A stretch of 37,049 nt of DNA from Candidatus Heimdallarchaeota archaeon LC_2 (GTDB taxonomy: Archaea; Asgardarchaeota; Heimdallarchaeia; Heimdallarchaeales; Kariarchaeaceae), in assembly GCA_001940725.1 (NCBI GenBank), contig MDVR01000065.1:1-37049 (forward strand). Reading direction: 5' to 3'. This document shows positions 26,010 to 33,959 of the stretch, one piece after another; position 1 is the stretch's first letter, and every line of letters begins with the position of its first letter. The notes below the pieces were generated by a model, which saw nothing but the letters and a program-made list of their open reading frames with translations, searched no databases and was not told where the DNA came from. Position numbers and translations under genes: made by a program.

Positions 26010-26253
26010 TTACCACTAGATGAACTCCATACTCATCAAAAACCAAGCTGTGAAATTTGTCGTCTTCAGAGAGCATAGTCAAAATATCCGCAGAAATGTA
26101 AGCTTGTTCGATCTGTTTATTCCCTGAAGTATTCAGCTGGTTTATTTCGATTTTATTGTTGATAATCCGATTGAAAAGAAATCTCAGTAAGTTTATGGCA
26201 CCGAGTGCCATCAAGAAATTTACAAAATAAAATATAATTTGATCAATTGACAT
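26002..26253 (-). CDS. Small membrane protein of the helicase operon
   Basis: The 83-residue protein has one N-terminal hydrophobic helix (about residues 5-27) and a hydrophilic C-terminal part ending in SLVFDEYGVHLVVNE. No family is recognised. It follows the 653-residue gene by one base, with a GGAGGAGATGA stretch serving as a strong ribosome binding site, and its end overlaps the start of the HerA-like gene. The tight packing implies that it works with them, perhaps as a small membrane partner of the anchored HerA-like protein. Confidence 0.65.
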   Translation of the reverse strand: MSIDQIIFYFVNFLMALGAINLLRFLFNRIINNKIEINQLNTSGNKQIEQAYISADILTMLSEDDKFHSLVFDEYGVHLVVNE

Positions 26254-26254
26254 T

Positions 26255-28216
26255 TTAGTTCATCTCCTCCATTGGATCATCTGTCATATTTAGGGGAACA
26301 AAATGTTCTTCTGGAGTTTCAATTTTCTTATCAAAATTATTTAACTCTTCTTGAAATCTCCTAACCAGATTTACCGCTTCCTGTGAAACATTATCTGTGA
26401 ACACTTGATACTTTTGAGCACTACCAAGTTTCAGAGAGTGAGTTTGATTGAGGTTTGATTTTGGTCCCAAGTCCAATGTAGGCAGTTTTGAAAGAGGAGA
26501 ATATTCTTCACCGGAAAGAAAGATGAAATTAATTCCAAAGTAGAGAGTCATTACCTTGGTAAGTAAGGAGGAGACGGAATCCTTGACAAAGATTTTTTGC
26601 ATTTCTCGACTCTGAATCACAATGGTCAAATCCTCCAAATGTTCAAGATCAACAATGGTTTTCATCTTTCTCATACCAAAGATCAACATGAAACAGAAGA
26701 TCACTATGTCCTCAGGAGAATGATTATTTGTGTTGACAAAGCTATAGTGTGGTAGGATTTCATCAAGATTTGAGTTTGATGCTTCTTCGATCAAACCATC
26801 TTTATTGTTATTTTGGATATTGCTACCATCCACAGGGTCCATTATTGATCTCATTGTGAACATCCGAATTATATGATAGAGTTTGGAGACTGATTCTGAT
26901 TTACTAATAAAAGATTTGTTGCTGAGTTGTCGAGCCAAAAGTGTCTGAAGTTGCCCTATTGTCTTGATCTTTCTGAGTTCTTCTTTATCATATTCTGCAA
27001 CTTCTTGAAACACTTTCATCAAATCTGGTATTGCTGAGAAGTTCTTCTCCCCATACACGATATCTATTGTATTAAATATTAACATAAATTGGAAGAGTTC
27101 CTCTCTACTATCCATTCTAAGTAGGTCTAGACGGAAATCTGATGGGTTGACTGAATTGAAGCCAATGGGATTTATTGGTGAAAAAATTATGATCCATCTA
27201 TTTAGAAGTTCATCTGGATTTTGCCCTTGGGCTTGAATTCCGTTTTGATTTAAATCTTGTAGGTTTTCTTTGTTTTTCAAATACTGCTGAATTGGGACCA
27301 TGAGATCTCGAAAGCTGTAGTTAAAGATGAATCTGCTTAGTGAGGGTTGTGTGCCCTTTACAAAGAACTGATTGCCAGGTTCGAGATAATAATCATTCGT
27401 GACAGTTGATTTCATCGAAAAGATATAGTTAGGCTCGAGCAAAGTGACCTCAGCTTCACTGCGATTTTTTGATCTTGCGAGGTTTGAAATTGGTTTGAGA
27501 TTGGTGTTGAACTTGGTTTCGGGCATGTATTGGGAGAGGAGGGCAAGTTGGGTGTCCATGCTGAGGTAAATCTGTTGGGAATGTTTGTGGGTGAGGTTTC
27601 TCCGTGGGATGATTATTAGATTGTCATCGATTGTGAAATGCTTCTTGAATTTCCGGACCGACGGATAGAACTCAAGAACTGATGGGCGATTGATGATTTT
27701 TTGTTTGTTTATTTGAGGTGGAAAAACCGGACCGACATCAATGAAAAGTAGGAGAAAAATCGAATGGTTCTTTTGTCGGTCCGGTTTTAATGGGAATAAC
27801 TGTATCTTAACCTGGCTGTCTAACAAGGCGATCATATTTTTTTCCAAGTCTTTTTGGTTTCGCTTGTTTTTCCAATTAGCTATCCAATCTTTGGAGTGGT
27901 TTAGGGATACAAATGGTCTCTCAATTAATATTGCACGATTACGGAGGGCATTGACTTTTTTCATGTACGACTGTGGGTGGATTTGGCCTGAGGTGAAGCG
28001 ATCCCGGAGTTTGCTGATTTTTAATCTGATCTCTTCTGTTTCCTGGTTAGTGTGAGCTTTGTATTTGATCTGGGGATAACGTCCCATTGTTTTGATCTGA
28101 ACGAAATTGTGGAATTGGAGGTTATCATCTTTATTGAGGAAGCGGATGTAGATCCCGTTCTTGAAATATTCTGTTTGTATCTTGTGATACGGTTTAACGA
28201 ATGTAATGTGATCCAT
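26255..28216 (-). CDS. Large unknown protein, first gene of the helicase operon
   Basis: The 653-residue product has no signal peptide or clear membrane helix. The N-terminal 150 residues are rich in Lys, Arg and aromatic residues (KPYHKIQTEYFKNGIYIRF, RSKNR), which suits nucleic-acid binding. The C-terminal third has alternating strands and helices (LEDLTIVIQSREMQKIF, LYFGINFIFLSGEE) that faintly recall the late part of HerA/VirB4-type ATPases, but there are no Walker motifs, so this is only a suggestion. I do not recognise the family. A TATA box lies 24-30 bases upstream, so translation probably begins at the 5' end of the message. Inside its coding sequence are three copies of the CCGGACCGAC motif, including a perfect 15-bp inverted repeat (27723-27737 with 27774-27788), that recur as CCGTACCGACA in the upstream region. 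Confidence 0.7.
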   Translation of the reverse strand: MDHITFVKPYHKIQTEYFKNGIYIRFLNKDDNLQFHNFVQIKTMGRYPQIKYKAHTNQETEEIRLKISKLRDRFTSGQIHPQSYMKKVNALRNRAILIERPFVSLNHSKDWIANWKNKRNQKDLEKNMIALLDSQVKIQLFPLKPDRQKNHSIFLLLFIDVGPVFPPQINKQKIINRPSVLEFYPSVRKFKKHFTIDDNLIIIPRRNLTHKHSQQIYLSMDTQLALLSQYMPETKFNTNLKPISNLARSKNRSEAEVTLLEPNYIFSMKSTVTNDYYLEPGNQFFVKGTQPSLSRFIFNYSFRDLMVPIQQYLKNKENLQDLNQNGIQAQGQNPDELLNRWIIIFSPINPIGFNSVNPSDFRLDLLRMDSREELFQFMLIFNTIDIVYGEKNFSAIPDLMKVFQEVAEYDKEELRKIKTIGQLQTLLARQLSNKSFISKSESVSKLYHIIRMFTMRSIMDPVDGSNIQNNNKDGLIEEASNSNLDEILPHYSFVNTNNHSPEDIVIFCFMLIFGMRKMKTIVDLEHLEDLTIVIQSREMQKIFVKDSVSSLLTKVMTLYFGINFIFLSGEEYSPLSKLPTLDLGPKSNLNQTHSLKLGSAQKYQVFTDNVSQEAVNLVRRFQEELNNFDKKIETPEEHFVPLNMTDDPMEEMN

Positions 28217-28239
28217 TAAAGAATTAATGCTGTCAAAAC

Positions 28240-28246
28240 TATATAA
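28240..28246 (-). promoter_or_regulatory. TATA box of the helicase operon
   Basis: Read on the minus strand, TTATATAG lies 24-31 bases before the ATG at 28216, the archaeal spacing for a leaderless transcript. The surrounding TTTCTTATATAG is identical to the promoter of R copy 4 that faces the nuclease gene, so both arms of the locus may be served by the same type of promoter. Confidence 0.6.
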
Positions 28247-28537
28247 GAAAGAATTTGTGTTTTTATGTTTGTTAAATTGGGATACATCAAGATTTCATAT
28301 CTTCAGGCCTTGAAAGCGTCATATAGTATATTTATTTGCTATGTGGGAATTCTTGACCCGACATTAAAATCGATATTTTGTATTACTAATTTTCAGAGGT
28401 CTGAAAGAGGCTTATGAAACAATCTTAATGAAGGATAACAATTGAAGTTTTTGGTTTAAATTTGATATTTAAAATAGCATTCGGGTTGAGATGAATGATT
28501 ATTTCTTATAGAATTTCTGGATCGACATAAGTTTTTA

Positions 28538-28803
28538 ATCTACAAACCTCTCAATCATGAGCGAGATTGCTATAGTGACATTTCCGTACCGACAAAATAA
28601 TTTCATTCAGCAATTCATTTTCATGTGTATTTATGATTATTTTATTTTCCGTACCGACATAAAATGTTTGATCTACAAACCTCTCAATCATGAGTGAGAT
28701 TGCTATAGTGACATTTCCGTACCGACAAAATAATTTCATTCAGCAATTCATTTTCATGTGCATTTTTGATTATTTTATTTTCCGTACCGACATTAAAATC
28801 AGG
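28538..28803. repeat. Tandem 133-bp duplication with regularly spaced CCGTACCGACA motifs
   Basis: Unit 1 (28538-28670) and unit 2 (28671-28803) differ at only a few bases. Each contains CCGTACCGAC twice, giving positions 28584, 28649, 28717 and 28782, spaced 65, 68 and 65 bases. A weaker copy (GGATCGACAT) at 28518 continues the same spacing, and CCGACATTAAAATC recurs at 28358 and 28788. The spacer sequences are the same in both units, unlike CRISPR. The array lies midway between the divergent helicase operon and the nuclease gene, where operator, iteron or centromere-like sites would be expected. Confidence 0.85.
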
Positions 28804-28965
28804 ATGAAGAATAATAACATAATTGAAAGCTATTTATCAGAGGTCCCTTCAGATAATAATCAAATAATTAAACATTCAGAAATGAAATATGGACCTTTAG
28901 ATCGATGAGAGTTAAATTTATCTACCACATACTAATTTGCAAAATTTATTTTGATGTTCGAAAGT

Positions 28966-29237
28966 TGTGGTTTCTTATATAGGTTTCATTGTATATTGTT
29001 TATAACCCAAGATTGTCATGTTCTGGGATTTGATTAATTATTAACATTGATTAATCAAAGAACATGAAGAAAAAACCTAATTCAGGTGATGAGCTCGTAT
29101 TTGCTGTTTATCTACAACCTGAATTAAACCCGTGATCATCGGATGTCAGTGGATGTCTGTTTCTATTTGAAAAAAAAGGTTTGATCACGACCTCTTACGA
29201 TTATGATGTAGGTGTATTTAGCTTGAAAATGGAGAAT
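28966..29237 (+). repeat. Dispersed R element, copy 4 (full length), leader of the nuclease gene
   Basis: It starts with TTTCTTATATAG (TATA at 28975-28982), then at the conserved distance TAACCCAAG...CATGTTCTGGGATT, the GAATTAAACCC block, and a perfect inverted repeat CGTGATCA (29131-29138) / TGATCACG (29182-29189). Between these arms the heptamer GGATGTC occurs twice with AGT between. The tail ends 9 bases before the ATG at 29246. It provides the promoter and about 240 bases of leader for the nuclease gene, and a GGAG at 29231 serves as ribosome binding site. Confidence 0.8.
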
Positions 29238-29245
29238 GTGTTTTG

Positions 29246-32200
29246 ATGAGAAAGGACGAGGATGATGGAGATTTTGATGATAACTGTGGTTATTCCTTGG
29301 ATGAGGAGGAATTGCTTGAAGATTCGAAAAAGAGTTTGTTTGGTAAAAGGGGTTCAAGGGGTGATGGGGATTTTGAATTTGAGTTGGATGATGACAGGGA
29401 ACGTGAGCTAGGACTGGAAGGTGAAGTAGATGAGTTGGGTGATCCGGTGCAGAATTCGAGTCGGTACGGAAATCTTCAGGATAGCTTTGAGATGGATCGG
29501 TGGGATGTGTCGAAAGGTGAACGAATTTCGAAGGAGGAGACGCAGGAAGGGGGGTCCGTGATGTCGCTCAAGGGTGCTGTAGGGTCGGTCAAGGATACGT
29601 TGAGTAGTGATCCGGGACGAGTTTTAGATAAAATAAAGGAGTTAGGAAGAGAAGTGTTTGGATCAGAAAATTCAATTGATGATAATGAAATCAAAATAAG
29701 CTTGGAGATTCCTGAAAACCCAATATTAGGTCAAAATCATAAAGGAGTTCGATTGTCAAAGTTAGACGAAAATTTAGAAAAATCCATGAAAAACGATGCT
29801 ATTTTTTCAGAATTAGAGAAGATAACTCAAGGACAAGATGATTCTCGATTTCTAACTATTAGTAACTCGCAAAAAGGCCATAATTTAGCAGATAAATACT
29901 TACTTCAATTGAATAATGCCGTCGGTAAGGAATTTGAAAAGGTAATCTATGGATACTTAGAAGACATTTCAGAATCACTTAATGCTGATGAGGTTGTTAC
30001 TCAAAAACGACTAGACATTATTGACAATTCAGGCCAGAAAAAATACGTGATTCCAGATATAACACTATATACAAATTCAGAGCCTTCTATTTTTGTCGAG
30101 TTGAAAACAAGTATCCTTGCTGTCGGAGCTAAAGACATTGCTTACATTGGGGAGCATTATCCAAAAGCGAATTTGAAGATTGGGATATTAAATTGTTCAA
30201 CAAATAAGATATCGGAATATGAGAAGCTAAATGAACTGGTTGATCAATATGTGGATCTAAGACTCGATGGTGATGAGAGGATCGATGCTATCAAGGAATT
30301 GTCCGTGAAAATTGAAATATGGAACAGGGATGACTTGAACAATCTACTTGCACCAGAAAATAGAAAGCATTTTGTAGATGATTTAGATAAATTAAGTGAG
30401 AAGAGTATTGTCCTAGATGGGAAATACCGAGCTATGCATAACTCATATGATAAATTGGTGTCTGCATCTGATCAGATGAAAAAGAAAATTATTGATACAG
30501 GATCAAATTCTGAAGAACGCATCAAAATTGAGAACGATATCCAGAAACTAACAGATTCTAAAGATGTATATAATTCATTCTACACTTTATCCTACTTGGA
30601 AAAAATTATAGAATTACAGAGATGTACTGTGAGGGAGATGACAGATCTGTTGGATAATTCAACGATGGCAACATACAATCGATTAGAAGAATTGGTAAAT
30701 GATTCAATTATTAAAAAGGAAATAATCAATCCTAAGCTCTCAATTTACTATTATCATGATGAGCACAAGCCTAATTATTTGGACTATGTGGATCCTATCC
30801 CAAAGGAAGGATATGAAATAATGATGCAGCACGGATATTTGGATAAGTTCCCAATTGATTTTAGTCAGATTATGGATAAAATGGGAGAAAGTCATACACT
30901 TATGGCTAAAACAATTTCACTCTTTGGGAATAACAGTTTAGTGACCAATGATACGGTAAAAGAATTGATTTTGGATGGTACAATTGAATCTTACAATAAG
31001 GCACGAAAATATTTGGGATGGTTCCATCAGGAGGGGTTTCTGGATCGTGAAGAACTTCCATGGGAAAGAGGATCATTTTCTTATTGGTTGAAAGGTGATC
31101 CGAAACCAGATTTCAAAGAATTAGTCAACAATGCTCCCGAGGCACTAAAAAATACGATTTCATATATCGAAGGTAAAACAGGATTTGAATTCAAAGAGTT
31201 TGAACAAATTCGGCAGTTATTTGCTCGAAGTCCTAATGAAGTGGTTATTGATCGGTCTTGGCGTGGTGCTACGAAACTGTTTGAATTTATTTTGGAAAAT
31301 CAGGAAGTATTTGATACAGGGGTAAAGGATCCTGTGTTGTTGGAAATGTTGCATAATAGTGGAAGATCAGTTCCAAGAATCAAGTCAGTAATTGAAGAAC
31401 TAAAGTCATTAGAATACTCTGGTTTACTTGATAGAGAAAATTCTACAACTAAATTAAATCTTCAATTTAATAAATCGAATCTCGAAAGTGCTATTAACTC
31501 AAAGATGAGTCCTCAAAAATTTGTATATCCTATATCTTCAGATTCAATCCCTGATAATGCTGATCACCTTGCTCGTCAAATGCTAAGAGAGAATGGACTA
31601 CCGGCTCATGATATTGACACATTAGCGACTGCAGATCTCAAAGTTTACTACATAGGGCATACTAAACAAATCGATATTCTCCATCCATTAAGTCTAACGT
31701 CGATTTTAGACAACAAAACAAGATATTTACAAGGGTCTTTAAGACGATTAGTAAATTTAGATTTAGTTGATCGATACTACGCACCACGTGCTCTAGATGC
31801 TGGGAATAAATTGACATATTATAGGATAAAAGGTACAGGTGAATCTTCAATTAAAGAATTAGAAAGTCTAATTGATCCAGATTTAATGTCTGTCTTCAAA
31901 AAGGTTGAAAATGGGTCAGGAATAAAAATAACTGAGTTTACTCCGTCTAAATTAAGGGATATTTTCGGATCGAGCTGGTTGAAAAATTTTGAAATTTATA
32001 ATATCACAAAATCTACTCAAAATAGCCAATTTGATGGGATTGATGTTATGAAACTTAGAGAATCGCTTATTGACAAGGGTCTGTTCAAATCTATCACCAA
32101 GAAAAAAGTTTCAAATTATTTGAGTCAATTATGTAATTCTACTTTACCGTTGTTAAAAAGAGAGAAATCGGCTAATAAATTCACATATTATTTTAGGTAG
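29246..32200 (+). CDS. Large PD-(D/E)XK nuclease with winged-helix domains
   Basis: Starting from the ATG at 29246 the product has 984 residues. Positions below count from an in-frame TTG one codon earlier. Residues 1-100 are very acidic and probably disordered (DEDDGDFDD, DEEELLED, ELDDDRERE). A nuclease domain lies at about 225-320: GKEFEKVIYGYLE, then PDITLYTN with Asp272, then PSIFVELKTS with Glu286 and Lys288, the D-x13-E-x-K core of Mrr/RecB-like endonucleases. The region 440-985 is helical with several segments resembling winged helices (for example 'TVREMTDLLDNSTMATYNRLEELV', 'SLTSILDNKTRYLQGSLRRLVNLDLVDRYY', and a final 'KLRESLIDKGLF...VSNYLSQL' unit), so it likely binds DNA or senses through HTH units. 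It faces the helicase operon across a repeat array. The 5' part is richer in G and C than the rest and carries the array motif in reverse (29461-29472). Confidence 0.75.
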   Translation: MRKDEDDGDFDDNCGYSLDEEELLEDSKKSLFGKRGSRGDGDFEFELDDDRERELGLEGEVDELGDPVQNSSRYGNLQDSFEMDRWDVSKGERISKEETQEGGSVMSLKGAVGSVKDTLSSDPGRVLDKIKELGREVFGSENSIDDNEIKISLEIPENPILGQNHKGVRLSKLDENLEKSMKNDAIFSELEKITQGQDDSRFLTISNSQKGHNLADKYLLQLNNAVGKEFEKVIYGYLEDISESLNADEVVTQKRLDIIDNSGQKKYVIPDITLYTNSEPSIFVELKTSILAVGAKDIAYIGEHYPKANLKIGILNCSTNKISEYEKLNELVDQYVDLRLDGDERIDAIKELSVKIEIWNRDDLNNLLAPENRKHFVDDLDKLSEKSIVLDGKYRAMHNSYDKLVSASDQMKKKIIDTGSNSEERIKIENDIQKLTDSKDVYNSFYTLSYLEKIIELQRCTVREMTDLLDNSTMATYNRLEELVNDSIIKKEIINPKLSIYYYHDEHKPNYLDYVDPIPKEGYEIMMQHGYLDKFPIDFSQIMDKMGESHTLMAKTISLFGNNSLVTNDTVKELILDGTIESYNKARKYLGWFHQEGFLDREELPWERGSFSYWLKGDPKPDFKELVNNAPEALKNTISYIEGKTGFEFKEFEQIRQLFARSPNEVVIDRSWRGATKLFEFILENQEVFDTGVKDPVLLEMLHNSGRSVPRIKSVIEELKSLEYSGLLDRENSTTKLNLQFNKSNLESAINSKMSPQKFVYPISSDSIPDNADHLARQMLRENGLPAHDIDTLATADLKVYYIGHTKQIDILHPLSLTSILDNKTRYLQGSLRRLVNLDLVDRYYAPRALDAGNKLTYYRIKGTGESSIKELESLIDPDLMSVFKKVENGSGIKITEFTPSKLRDIFGSSWLKNFEIYNITKSTQNSQFDGIDVMKLRESLIDKGLFKSITKKKVSNYLSQLCNSTLPLLKREKSANKFTYYFR

Positions 32201-32254
32201 ATCCAATACTAAGAAAATTTACATCATTGGATTTTGTAATTTTACCCACCTAGT

Positions 32255-32400
32255 CGGTGAGACCCCTGGAGGTATAAATATCCAACAAACAATGATTTAA
32301 AAATTAAAAAGAAGTAAAGTAGGCGTTTATGGGGTTTTGGATCAGATTGGTTGTGACTAGATGGGTGTGGAGTCGCTGGAGGAATAAATGTCCAAACTGA
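32255..32400 (+). pseudogene. Two decayed internal thiolase pieces upstream of the intact gene
   Basis: Two stretches match the active-site region of the intact thiolase at 32850-32885. At about 32255-32310 the codons read GETPGGINIQ, and at about 32362-32400 they read GVAGGINVQ, where the intact protein has GGATGGINVQS. DNA similarity extends beyond the shared words (for example GGAGGTATAAATATCCAA against GGTGGTATAAACGTCCAG) and, for the first piece, into ATTTAAA downstream. In both the frame is broken nearby. They could also be read as repeated TATA-like elements, but the codon match favours gene remnants. Confidence 0.45.
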
Positions 32401-32584
32401 TAAGAATTATTTCGATATAATTTATTGAATGTCAATCAATAAAGTAGTGAATATCTTGTAATGATCATTATTTTGTAAAAATCAGATTTCATCTATCCAA
32501 TCGAGATTCAAAATTTCCAAATTATTGATGAACAGACACACTATAAACTTTACAGTTATAATATGCTAATTAAATTTCACACAA

Positions 32585-33958
32585 ATGGCACGTAAAGTAT
32601 ACATGGTGTCTGGTGGAGTATCTAAATTTGCTAAATCCAGACCCGACAAAACTTTTCAGGCAATAGTCAAAGAGTCGTATGACTACGCACTTGGAGATTT
32701 GAAAATACCTGCGAAAGACGTACATGATAAAATTGATGGCTCTACAGCCTCTTATTTCTCGGATCATTTTACCCGACAATTAATGGCTGGGATCATGGTA
32801 CAAGATTATCTCGGTCTCATCCCACGTCCTAGCTACAGGAGCGAGGGTGGTGGTGCTACAGGTGGTATAAACGTCCAGAGCGCATTTAAAGAGATTGCCA
32901 GCGAAAATATGGATCTGTGTGTAGCTTATGGATTTGAAACTATGTCTCATGTCAACACGTGGAAAGGTAATGAGTTCATTGCATTAGCATCCGACATCTC
33001 GTTCGACTTCCCAGTAGGCGGATTTTACAGTGGATACTACGCTATGATGGTAACACGGCATATGAAGGAGTTTGGGACCACGGTAGAGCAAATGGCAGCA
33101 GTTTCTGTTAAAAATCATCGAAATGCAATGTTCAACCCTTATAGTCAAAAACAAGCAAAGCTTACCATCCAAGATGTTAGAAATAGTCCTATGGTCGCTT
33201 GGCCACTAACTCGACTTGACATTTGTGTTATGAGTGATGGAGCTGCTTCAGTACTCTTAGCTGATGAGGACACTGCATATGTATTGTCCGATAATCCCAT
33301 ACAAATCACTGGAATTGGTACTGGGACAGACGCGATGAGAATGGCAGATCGTCCGCACAAAGATGTAATACTTGCTACAAATGAAACACCAGAAGATTAT
33401 GTAGGAGATCAATTTTATGGAGGTAAATTGAAATATCCCGGTGTACATTCATTCCGAGCTGGGAGATCAGCTGGGAACAAGGCGTACAAGATGGCTGGTA
33501 TAACAAATCCTGCAAAAGAATTAGATTTTGTTGAACTACACGATGCATACACTTCTTCAGAAATACAAACTGTAGAGGATCTAGCACTTTGTAAATATGG
33601 TGAGGGTGGACCATTTTCAGCTAATGGAGCTACTTTCATGCCAGGAATTGATTATGGTCTTGATTTTTCTGAAGAACAGGGAACTATGCCTATTAATCCT
33701 TCAGGAGGTCTCATCGCATGTGGACACCCTGTAGGTGCAACTGGATTAATGCAAGCGGTATTCTCATTCTGGCAGTTACAAGGGTCAATGTCTCGTCACT
33801 TCCAAAAAATGGGAATGAATGAGCTCGATTCAAAAATGCTACAATTGCCAAATCCTAAACGTTCAGCGATTCATAGTCACGCGGGGACCGGTACATATGT
33901 TACAGTTTCTATAATGGAACGACCTGACGGCCAAGAACTCGAATCAGGAGGCAAATAG
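32585..33958 (+). CDS. Thiolase-like protein (SCP2/archaeal type) lacking the nucleophilic cysteine
   Basis: The 457-residue protein has the archaeal thiolase fold and works with the DUF35 protein encoded one base downstream. The usual 'EAxCASGG' nucleophile region is SEGGGATGG (86-94), with Gly90 in place of Cys. The histidine of HDAY (319-322) and that of GHPVGATG (380-387) are kept, while the C-terminal 'CxGGG' cysteine region reads HSHAGTG (430-436). Normal acetyl transfer through a Cys-bound intermediate is therefore unlikely. Cys-less thiolase folds paired with DUF35 proteins are known as retro-aldolases in steroid side-chain degradation (Ltp2 with ChsH2-DUF35), so an aldolase-like or acyl-CoA condensation role should be considered. 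Its 5' end is the sequence repeated five times upstream. The start is supported by that conservation and by homology. Confidence 0.85.
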   Translation: MARKVYMVSGGVSKFAKSRPDKTFQAIVKESYDYALGDLKIPAKDVHDKIDGSTASYFSDHFTRQLMAGIMVQDYLGLIPRPSYRSEGGGATGGINVQSAFKEIASENMDLCVAYGFETMSHVNTWKGNEFIALASDISFDFPVGGFYSGYYAMMVTRHMKEFGTTVEQMAAVSVKNHRNAMFNPYSQKQAKLTIQDVRNSPMVAWPLTRLDICVMSDGAASVLLADEDTAYVLSDNPIQITGIGTGTDAMRMADRPHKDVILATNETPEDYVGDQFYGGKLKYPGVHSFRAGRSAGNKAYKMAGITNPAKELDFVELHDAYTSSEIQTVEDLALCKYGEGGPFSANGATFMPGIDYGLDFSEEQGTMPINPSGGLIACGHPVGATGLMQAVFSFWQLQGSMSRHFQKMGMNELDSKMLQLPNPKRSAIHSHAGTGTYVTVSIMERPDGQELESGGK

Positions 33959-33959
33959 G

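Noticed and set aside
28518..28803. Regularly spaced repeats that could suggest a CRISPR array
   Set aside because: The sequences between motifs are themselves duplicated in the 133-bp unit, so there are no unique spacers, and no cas genes are near.
28551..28908. Two short ORFs (minus 28551-28739 and plus 28690-28908) over the tandem repeat
   Set aside because: They follow the repeat unit on opposite strands and have no independent support; the array explains them.
15880..29237. R elements as classic MITEs
   Set aside because: No terminal inverted repeats or target-site duplications were seen at the ends; the internal inverted repeat and conserved TATA box fit a transcribed element better.
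11869..32690. A transposon or integrase-bearing element
   Set aside because: No transposase, tyrosine or serine recombinase motif was recognised in any reading frame of the region, so no class of mobile element is claimed.
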